Shown here: piece by piece, positions 1 through 5,020 of the stretch | Numbering within the stretch: position 1 is the stretch's first letter | Layout: every line of letters starts with the position of its first letter | From: an uncultured Actinomycetes bacterium | GTDB lineage: Bacteria; Actinomycetota; Actinomycetes; Nanopelagicales; Nanopelagicaceae | Direction of reading: 5' to 3' | DNA length: 5,020 bases | NCBI GenBank assembly: GCA_903932705.1 | Contig: CAIZHC010000059.1 | Span: forward strand, 1 to 5,020 | Notes under the pieces: model-generated | Told to the model about the DNA's origin: nothing | Seen by the model: only the letters and a program-made list of their open reading frames with translations | Database searches by the model: none | Made by a program: the position numbers and the translations under genes

Positions 1-11
1 CGTGGGGCTCC

Positions 12-3000
12 CTAGAGGTTGAGCAGGACTTCCTTAGTCCAGGACAGGGTTGAAGTATCGCCTACCGACCCATTTTCTAGCCAATTTGGGGCTGCGTTAC
101 GGGCCACCAGGACGCTCTTCGTTGCCGCTTTTATCAAGGTGCCGGGGTAGAGACGCGTGAGGCGCAACTGAGCGGATTCGGGAAGGTTGAGAGGGGCTAC
201 CTTGAGGAATTTGCCCTGCCAAACTACCTCAGTCAATCCCTTCGCCTTTGCCAGGGTGCGGATGCGAGCCACCTCAATCAGGCTTTGGGCTGGCTCAGGG
301 AGTTCTCCGAAACGATCCACCAACTCCTCGACAATCGCGTTTAAACCTGCATCATCGCTGCAATCAGCCATTCTGCGATAGAGATCAAGACGTAGTCGTT
401 CAGAGGGTACGTACTCCACCGGCAGATGTGCCGTGATGGGTAACTCGACCTTGCACTCTTTGATTCGTGGATTCACATCAACATAGCCAACCTTGAAATC
501 TTCCACAGCCTCACCGACCATGCGCATGTAGAGATCAAATCCCACCTCAGCGATATGTCCAGATTGCTCGCCACCCAACATATTTCCAGCGCCACGAATT
601 TCCAGATCTTTGAGAGCAACCTGCATTCCAGAACCGAGATCAGTATTAGTAGCAATTGTTGTTAAACGATCGTGCGCAACCTCAGTCAACGGTTTATCAG
701 GTGAGTAGAGGAAGTAGGAGTACGCGCGCTCGCGGCCACGACCAACCCGACCACGTAACTGGTGAAGTTGAGAGAGTCCAAAGGCATCGGCGCGATCCAC
801 GATTAAGGTATTTGCATTGGGGATATCTATGCCACTCTCAATAATTGTGGTGCAGACAAGTATGTCGAAATCTCGCTGCCAGAATCCAAGGATTACCTCT
901 TCAAGTTCGCGCTCGCTCATCTGTCCATGCGCAATCCGTACTCGGGCTTCTGGGACTAATTCCTTCAATCGCAATGCAACTCGGTCGATGCTTTCCACCC
1001 TGTTATGCAGGAAGAAGATCTGACCATCGCGAAGTAATTCGCGATGAATGGCAGCGGTGACTTGTCTCTCGTCATACGGGCCAACATAAGTCAATACTGG
1101 GTGGCGCTCCTCAGGAGGAGTTGTGATGTTAGACATTTCGCGAATTCCAGTAATCGCCATCTCAAGTGTTCTAGGAATTGGCGTGGCTGACATGGATAAG
1201 ACATCGATATTTGTACGGGCTTTCTTCAGCTCCTCTTTATGTTCAACGCCGAATCGTTGTTCCTCATCAACAATTACCAATCCGAGATCCCTAAAGACCA
1301 CATCCTTGGAGAGAAGGCGATGGGTGCCAATGACAATATCGATACTGCCAGAAGCAAGTGAATCGATAATCTCCTTAGATTCTTTTGCAGTGTTAAATCT
1401 AGAGAGCCCTGCAATACGAACTGGGAATCCCGCATACCTTTCTGTAAATGTCTTTAAGTGTTGTTGCACCAAGAGAGTGGTCGGTACAAGAACTGCTACC
1501 TGCTTCGCATCTTGAACTGCTTTGAATGCGGCACGAATAGCAATCTCTGTCTTTCCATACCCAACATCACCGCAGACAACTCTGTCCATGGGATGGCTAC
1601 GCTCCATATCTCGCTTAACCTCTTCGATGGTAGAGAGTTGATCAATTGTCTCGACGTAAGGGAATGCCGCCTCTAACTCACGCTGCCATGAAGTATCTGG
1701 TGAGAATGCAAAGCCAGGCGCGCTCATTCTTGCCGCGTAGAGCTGGATCAATTCAGCCGCAATCTGCTTTACCGCTTTACGGGCTTTGCGCTTGGTGTTC
1801 TGCCAATCCGCTCCACCAATTCGATGCATTGTTGGCGCCTCACCGCCTACATACTTTGTGACCTGCTCCAAGGTGTCGGTAGGCACAAAGAGTCGATCTC
1901 CTGGTTGGCCCCTTTTGGATGCGGCATATTCGATTACTAAATATTCGCGAGAGACGTTAGCAACGGTTCGTGCAACAAGTTCTATATATCGACCCACGCC
2001 ATGCTGTTCATGCACTACGTAATCCCCGGGCTTAAGCTCGAGCGGATCAATAGCCTTCTTGCGCCTGGAAGGCATACGGGCTTGATCCTTATTTGAGCTT
2101 CGAACTCCGGTTATATCTTTCTCGGTAATCAAGGCAGCTTTAAATTGGTGCGAGATAAAACCATGCTCGATAGGCGTGGCTAATACGTAGATAGCATCGC
2201 GTGTGAGAGCCGATGAAATATTCTTGAGCAGGCGAACCGGCAATCCTGATTGCTGAAAGAGTTTTGCATATCGCTCCACGATTCCAGGTCCAGCCGCTGT
2301 GAAGATGAGTAAGTAATTCTCCGTGAGCCACTCTTGTAAATCGGCGACCAATCCCTCGGTCTTGCCTCGATATTCAGGAATAGCTAGGAGCGGAATCTGT
2401 TCTTCATCTTCGGAGATCTCACTTGCATATGGATCTATTGAACTCCAATTGAGCGCTCGATCGCGCAATTGCTCCAAGGTGAAATATCCGCCACCTGCTA
2501 GTTCCGCCGTTAAATTAATGGGTGCAGGTGCGCCAAGTGCCGCATTGGACCAGGAGGCATCTAGAAATTCATTATTTGTAGCGACGAGATCCAGCGCGCG
2601 GGAACGAACCCGTGGTTCATCAATGAGAACGATCTGAAATTGAGGTGGGAGTATTTCGACCAGCGAGGTGAGATCTTGGCGAAGTAGACCCTGCAAAGAC
2701 TCCATTCCATCTACATAAATACCTTGACCTAATTTGGTCGTGATCTCTGAAACTTCTGGATATGCCGCGGTCAGGTAGCGAGCGCGCTCTTGAATCACCT
2801 GCGTTAGTAATATTTCGCGACAAGGATAAATTGTGATTGCACCCGTTACAGGTTCAAAAGTTCTCTGATCGGCAACTGTAAACCAAGCAAGTTCTTCAAT
2901 CTCATCGCCAAAGAAATCAATACGGATTGGATGATCTTGATCTGGCAGAAAGAGATCAAGGATTCCGCCTCGAACTGCGAAATCTCCGCGTCGCTCGACC

Positions 3001-3446
3001 AAATCAGTTCGCAGATATCCAAGAAGGACGAGATGGGTGATCAACTTCTCCATCGCTATTTCAGAATCAATCTCCAATGAGATGAGCGGAATCTCAAGTG
3101 GTGCAATCGGTTGAATTAAGGCACGTACAGAGGTGACGATGATTCTGGCGCTCTCCAACGAGTTCAGCACCTTTATCCGAGCTGCAACGGTGTCATTCTT
3201 AGGGCTTAACTTCTCGTGAGGCAGAGTCTCCCAAGGCGGAAGCTCAAAGATTGCCCCCGGCCCAAGATAGGTCTCAAGCTCATCCCTTAAATCCGCAGCT
3301 CTACGCGATGAGGCGGTGACGACGAGCAAGGGAGAATTCTGACTGCGGGCGGCCAAGAGAAGACCGGTACTCGCAACAGGTGCCGCCAGATGCGCGGCAG
3401 ATTGATCTATCTCAATCTCTGAGAAGGCACGCAGCAATGCGCTCAT
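12..3446 (-). CDS. mfd: Transcription-repair coupling factor Mfd (complete)
   Basis: Cytoplasmic ATP-driven DNA translocase that pushes stalled RNA polymerase off damaged DNA and brings in UvrA for nucleotide excision repair. The 1144-residue product is close to E. coli Mfd (1148). Domains in order: UvrB-like N-terminal module with LPPWETLPHEKLSP (69-82) and ERRGDFAVRGGILDLF (151-166); R159, R175 and F179 have the spacing of the E. coli UvrA-contacting residues R165, R181 and F185. The RNA polymerase interaction domain starts near GDYVVHEQHGVGRY (474-487). The RecG-like SF2 motor has Walker A GDVGYGKT (626-633, K632), DEEQ (727-730), SATPIPRT (753-760), CTTIIESGIDIP (865-876) and QLRGRVGRGR (896-905), then the TRG translocation segment DLEIRGAG...GEQSG (947-963). 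The C-terminal autoinhibitory D7 region follows from about 990. No frameshift or lost catalytic residue is visible. I chose the ATG at 3446 because a strong Shine-Dalgarno precedes it; an in-frame GTG at 3461 would add five residues. Stop is TAG. A GGAG just after the stop (minus strand, 11-8) could serve a following gene outside the window. Confidence 0.98.
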   Translation of the reverse strand: MSALLRAFSEIEIDQSAAHLAAPVASTGLLLAARSQNSPLLVVTASSRRAADLRDELETYLGPGAIFELPPWETLPHEKLSPKNDTVAARIKVLNSLESARIIVTSVRALIQPIAPLEIPLISLEIDSEIAMEKLITHLVLLGYLRTDLVERRGDFAVRGGILDLFLPDQDHPIRIDFFGDEIEELAWFTVADQRTFEPVTGAITIYPCREILLTQVIQERARYLTAAYPEVSEITTKLGQGIYVDGMESLQGLLRQDLTSLVEILPPQFQIVLIDEPRVRSRALDLVATNNEFLDASWSNAALGAPAPINLTAELAGGGYFTLEQLRDRALNWSSIDPYASEISEDEEQIPLLAIPEYRGKTEGLVADLQEWLTENYLLIFTAAGPGIVERYAKLFQQSGLPVRLLKNISSALTRDAIYVLATPIEHGFISHQFKAALITEKDITGVRSSNKDQARMPSRRKKAIDPLELKPGDYVVHEQHGVGRYIELVARTVANVSREYLVIEYAASKRGQPGDRLFVPTDTLEQVTKYVGGEAPTMHRIGGADWQNTKRKARKAVKQIAAELIQLYAARMSAPGFAFSPDTSWQRELEAAFPYVETIDQLSTIEEVKRDMERSHPMDRVVCGDVGYGKTEIAIRAAFKAVQDAKQVAVLVPTTLLVQQHLKTFTERYAGFPVRIAGLSRFNTAKESKEIIDSLASGSIDIVIGTHRLLSKDVVFRDLGLVIVDEEQRFGVEHKEELKKARTNIDVLSMSATPIPRTLEMAITGIREMSNITTPPEERHPVLTYVGPYDERQVTAAIHRELLRDGQIFFLHNRVESIDRVALRLKELVPEARVRIAHGQMSERELEEVILGFWQRDFDILVCTTIIESGIDIPNANTLIVDRADAFGLSQLHQLRGRVGRGRERAYSYFLYSPDKPLTEVAHDRLTTIATNTDLGSGMQVALKDLEIRGAGNMLGGEQSGHIAEVGFDLYMRMVGEAVEDFKVGYVDVNPRIKECKVELPITAHLPVEYVPSERLRLDLYRRMADCSDDAGLNAIVEELVDRFGELPEPAQSLIEVARIRTLAKAKGLTEVVWQGKFLKVAPLNLPESAQLRLTRLYPGTLIKAATKSVLVARNAAPNWLENGSVGDTSTLSWTKEVLLNL

Positions 3447-3448
3447 GA

Positions 3449-3459
3449 CCCCCCTCTCC
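3449..3459 (-). promoter_or_regulatory. Ribosome binding site of mfd
   Basis: The minus strand reads GGAGAGGGGGG, then TC and the ATG at 3446. Either GGAG (9 bases from the ATG) or GAGG (about 7) can pair with the 16S rRNA tail. This site decides the start: the alternative GTG at 3461 overlaps it and has only a plain G run upstream. The site is almost perfectly complementary to 3484-3494, so its accessibility may depend on leader folding. Confidence 0.75.
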
Positions 3460-3469
3460 ACGCCAAAAG

Positions 3470-3494
3470 CCCCCGATTTCCTAGGAGACGGGGG
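3470..3494 (-). promoter_or_regulatory. GC-rich hairpin in the mfd leader
   Basis: On the minus strand CCCCCG (3494-3489) pairs with CGGGGG (3475-3470), a six-base all-GC stem around a 13-base loop that can close a few more pairs around CTAG. The 3' arm is followed by CTTTTGG, a T run too short for a convincing intrinsic terminator. The hairpin lies 23 bases upstream of the mfd ATG between divergent genes, so no gene end is there for it to terminate. It is better read as a leader structure. Its 5' arm is also complementary to the mfd Shine-Dalgarno. Pairing is seen directly; any regulatory role is inferred. Confidence 0.45.
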
Positions 3495-3509
3495 TAATGA
3501 ATTACGGCA

Positions 3510-3515
3510 ATTCTA
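3510..3515 (-). promoter_or_regulatory. Possible -10 element of the mfd promoter
   Basis: The minus strand reads TAGAAT, one base from TATAAT and a fit to the actinobacterial TANNNT pattern. A transcript would start near 3503, on an A, giving a leader of about 57 bases that begins roughly eight bases before the GC-rich hairpin arm. No good -35 hexamer is seen at 17-18 bases (AAATCA or TAAATC) and there is no TG extension. A weak -35 is common in this phylum, but it leaves the call tentative. Confidence 0.35.
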
Positions 3516-3532
3516 ACCCGCTGGGGATGGGA

Positions 3533-3550
3533 TGATTTACCCCTGATTTA
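3533..3550. repeat. Short tandem direct repeat TGATTTA, 11-base period
   Basis: TGATTTA occurs at 3533-3539 and again at 3544-3550, with CCCC between the copies, so the repeats begin 11 bases apart, about one helical turn. A partial GATT follows at 3554-3557. It lies in the divergent intergenic region just upstream of the putative mfd -10. It could be a pair of protein half-sites, but a seven-base AT-rich repeat can arise by chance. Confidence 0.3.
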
Positions 3551-3596
3551 AGCGATTCGAGCCCCCACTGACGCGGGTAGCAACGCAACCCTTCTT

Positions 3597-3615
3597 TTCG
3601 CGGAGGTAACGCGAG
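3597..3615 (+). promoter_or_regulatory. ppc ribosome binding site inside a short hairpin
   Basis: GGAGG (3602-3606) lies 10 bases before the ppc ATG and is the ribosome binding site that supports this start. It is flanked by TTCGCG (3597-3602) and CGCGAG (3610-3615), which can form a stem of five Watson-Crick pairs plus one G-U. The loop is GAGGTAA, so four of the five Shine-Dalgarno bases are exposed in the loop and the fifth closes the stem. The start codon begins one base after the stem. The binding site itself is secure; the structural effect is inferred. Confidence 0.7.
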
Positions 3616-3616
3616 T

Positions 3617-5020
3617 ATGAGCAACAAGGCCGCTGATTCAAATTCGTACATCGCGCGCGATGACCAAGCGCTCCGTACTGATGTTCGAAAACTCGGTGAG
3701 TTACTCGGAGAGACCCTGGTTCGTCAGGAAGGCCCAGAGCTACTTGATCTCGTGGAGTCAGTTCGTAAGGCGGTTCGTGAAGGTGGCGGGGAAGAGATCC
3801 TCTCTGAACTTTCGGTAGACGATAGCGTCCAACTCGTTCGCGCATTTAGTACTTACTTTCATCTCGCTAACGTTGCTGAACAAGTTCACCGCGCGCGGGT
3901 ATTGCACGATGAGCGAGAAGAGAGCGGTTCATGGATATCTCGCGCGGTAGATCGGATTGAAGAGGTTCAAGCGAGCTCACATGAATTCACTCAAGAAGAT
4001 TTACAAAGTTGGATGGATGAATTTTCAGTTCGCCCTGTCTTTACAGCTCACCCCACTGAAGCTGCACGCCGAAGTGTTCTGAGCAAGTTAGGAACTATCG
4101 CTGATCTCCTCGATGACAAGAAGGATTCAATTCGCGAACGCCGGTTGGCAGAAACCGTCGACCTGCTCTGGCAGACAGATGAGCTTCGCCTTGGCCGCCC
4201 AGAACCTCTCGATGAAGCGGTAAATGCGCTCTACTATCTAGATGACTTATTTGCGATGACAATTCCAGAAGTACTTGATGATTTTGCGCGTGAGCTCTCA
4301 CGTCTTGGGGTAAATATTGCGCCAACTGCGAGACCGCTCTCCTTTGGTACCTGGATTGGTGGCGATCGCGACGGTAATCCAAATATCACTGCGAACATCA
4401 CGCGAGATGCAATCACCTTACAAATCGGTCACTTCATCCGTGCGCTCCTGGGTGCGCTCGATCCCTTACGCCAAGCTCTCTCTGTATCAACACGTATCGC
4501 AGGTGCTTCTCAAGAACTTCAAGATTCAGTAGCCCGTGATCTCGATAACCTCCCAGAGATTGAGGCACGCTTCCGTCGCCTCAATGTTGAAGAGCCATAT
4601 CGTCTTAAGGCAACGGCTATACGCCACAGATTGATCTTGACGCAACGTCGCCATGCTGCTGGTGCTGCCCACCAACACGGACGTGACTATGACAATACGG
4701 CGGAATTGCTCGCAGATCTCATCTTGATGCGCGACTCACTCTTAGCTCACAAGGGCGAACTTATTGCTCATGGCTTGCTCGAGCGCTTAATCCGCACGGT
4801 TGCAACATTTGGTCTCACTCACGCAACCATGGATGTGCGCGAGCACTCTGATGCGCATCACCATGCGCTGGCTGAACTTGCAGCTCATCCAGATTCGATA
4901 GATGCACTCGCAACAAATACCATCGAAACATTTAGAGCAATCGATGATCTCATCGCAAAATTTGGTCCTGAAGTTATAGAGACCTACATCATCTCCATGA
5001 CCAAATCGCACAAGGATGTA
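3617..5020 (+). CDS. ppc: Phosphoenolpyruvate carboxylase, N-terminal half (cut by window edge)
   Basis: Cytoplasmic anaplerotic enzyme that carboxylates PEP with bicarbonate to oxaloacetate and phosphate, feeding the TCA cycle and aspartate-family amino acids. From the ATG at 3617 the frame stays open for 468 codons to the edge; family members are usually about 880-950 residues, so roughly half is present. The N-terminus (LRTDVRKLGELLGETL, about 20-35) is the usual family opening. The first catalytic signature FTAHPTEAARRS has H145, matching the essential E. coli H138. GGDRDGNP (248-255) is the second glycine-rich signature. DVREHSDAHHHAL begins at 406, with R408 in the place of E. coli R396. 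ETYIISMTKSHKDV (455-468) ends the visible part. The allosteric aspartate site and the second catalytic histidine lie beyond the window. It starts with the bacterial type, lacking the plant N-terminal phosphorylation motif. No convincing promoter was found. Divergent from mfd, 170 bases apart, with no obvious functional link. Confidence 0.97.
   Translation, partial: MSNKAADSNSYIARDDQALRTDVRKLGELLGETLVRQEGPELLDLVESVRKAVREGGGEEILSELSVDDSVQLVRAFSTYFHLANVAEQVHRARVLHDEREESGSWISRAVDRIEEVQASSHEFTQEDLQSWMDEFSVRPVFTAHPTEAARRSVLSKLGTIADLLDDKKDSIRERRLAETVDLLWQTDELRLGRPEPLDEAVNALYYLDDLFAMTIPEVLDDFARELSRLGVNIAPTARPLSFGTWIGGDRDGNPNITANITRDAITLQIGHFIRALLGALDPLRQALSVSTRIAGASQELQDSVARDLDNLPEIEARFRRLNVEEPYRLKATAIRHRLILTQRRHAAGAAHQHGRDYDNTAELLADLILMRDSLLAHKGELIAHGLLERLIRTVATFGLTHATMDVREHSDAHHHALAELAAHPDSIDALATNTIETFRAIDDLIAKFGPEVIETYIISMTKSHKDV

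Noticed and set aside
1123..1515. 130-codon open frame on the plus strand opposite mfd
   Set aside because: It lies wholly antisense to the conserved Mfd motor domain, has no ribosome binding site tied to it, and its translation shows no recognisable family pattern. It is a shadow of mfd.
2323..2637. 104-codon plus-strand open frame opposite mfd
   Set aside because: Antisense to the less conserved middle of Mfd; serine- and arginine-rich low-complexity translation typical of a shadow frame.
3459..3461. GTG as the mfd start
   Set aside because: It overlaps the strong GGAGAGGGGGG ribosome binding site of the ATG at 3446 and has a poorer site of its own. Not fully excluded.
3470..3494. The GC-rich hairpin as an intrinsic terminator
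   Set aside because: It lies between two gene starts, so no transcript ends there. The T run on the minus side is only four bases and none follows on the plus side.
3516..3578. Inverted repeat ACCCGC...GCGGGT with inner GGGG/CCCC
   Set aside because: Only six pairs at the ends, 51 bases apart, with inner matches that need unequal gaps. Expected by chance in a region rich in G and C runs.
3579..3584. TAGCAA as a -10 element for ppc
   Set aside because: Poor match to the -10 consensus with no plausible -35 upstream; the ppc promoter stays unassigned.
3537..3845. 102-codon minus-strand open frame across the intergenic region and ppc start
   Set aside because: Mostly antisense to the conserved ppc N-terminus and running through the leader. 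Its translation has no known pattern and PEPC explains the conservation.
4095..4382. 95-codon minus-strand open frame inside ppc
   Set aside because: Antisense to conserved PEPC blocks including GGDRDGNP; no independent support.

Overview
The window holds two conserved housekeeping genes that point away from each other across a 170-base intergenic region. The left two thirds (12-3446, minus strand) is a complete mfd gene, encoding the transcription-repair coupling factor. The right part (3617-5020, plus strand) is the first 468 codons of ppc, encoding phosphoenolpyruvate carboxylase, which runs off the right edge without a stop. There is no sign of a mobile element, CRISPR array, RNA gene, toxin-antitoxin pair or phage gene, and no stretch over 300 bases lacks a gene.

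The organism looks like an actinobacterium. Both proteins read like actinobacterial family members. In Mfd the run around residues 515-545 (KRGQPGDRLFVPTD, then YVGGEAP) and the PSRRKKAIDPLELKPGD linker are typical of that phylum. In PEPC the PVFTAHPTEAARRS and ETVDLLWQTDELRLGRPEP blocks are too. Base composition is near 50% G+C by eye, low for soil or host-associated actinobacteria and in the range of small-genome aquatic lineages such as acI/Nanopelagicales or Luna-type Microbacteriaceae. That last step is inference only.

The genes have no shared pathway. Mfd removes RNA polymerase stalled at DNA lesions and recruits UvrA. PEPC refills oxaloacetate from PEP and bicarbonate. They share only the divergent regulatory region.

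The interesting sequence is the intergenic region, where both translation starts lie in possible RNA structure. The mfd leader has a GC-rich hairpin whose 5' arm can instead pair with the mfd Shine-Dalgarno sequence. The ppc Shine-Dalgarno sits in the loop of a short hairpin ending just before the ATG. Both were worked out by hand, with no folding or comparative test. I found no undescribed multi-gene system; apart from these leader structures the region looks ordinary.
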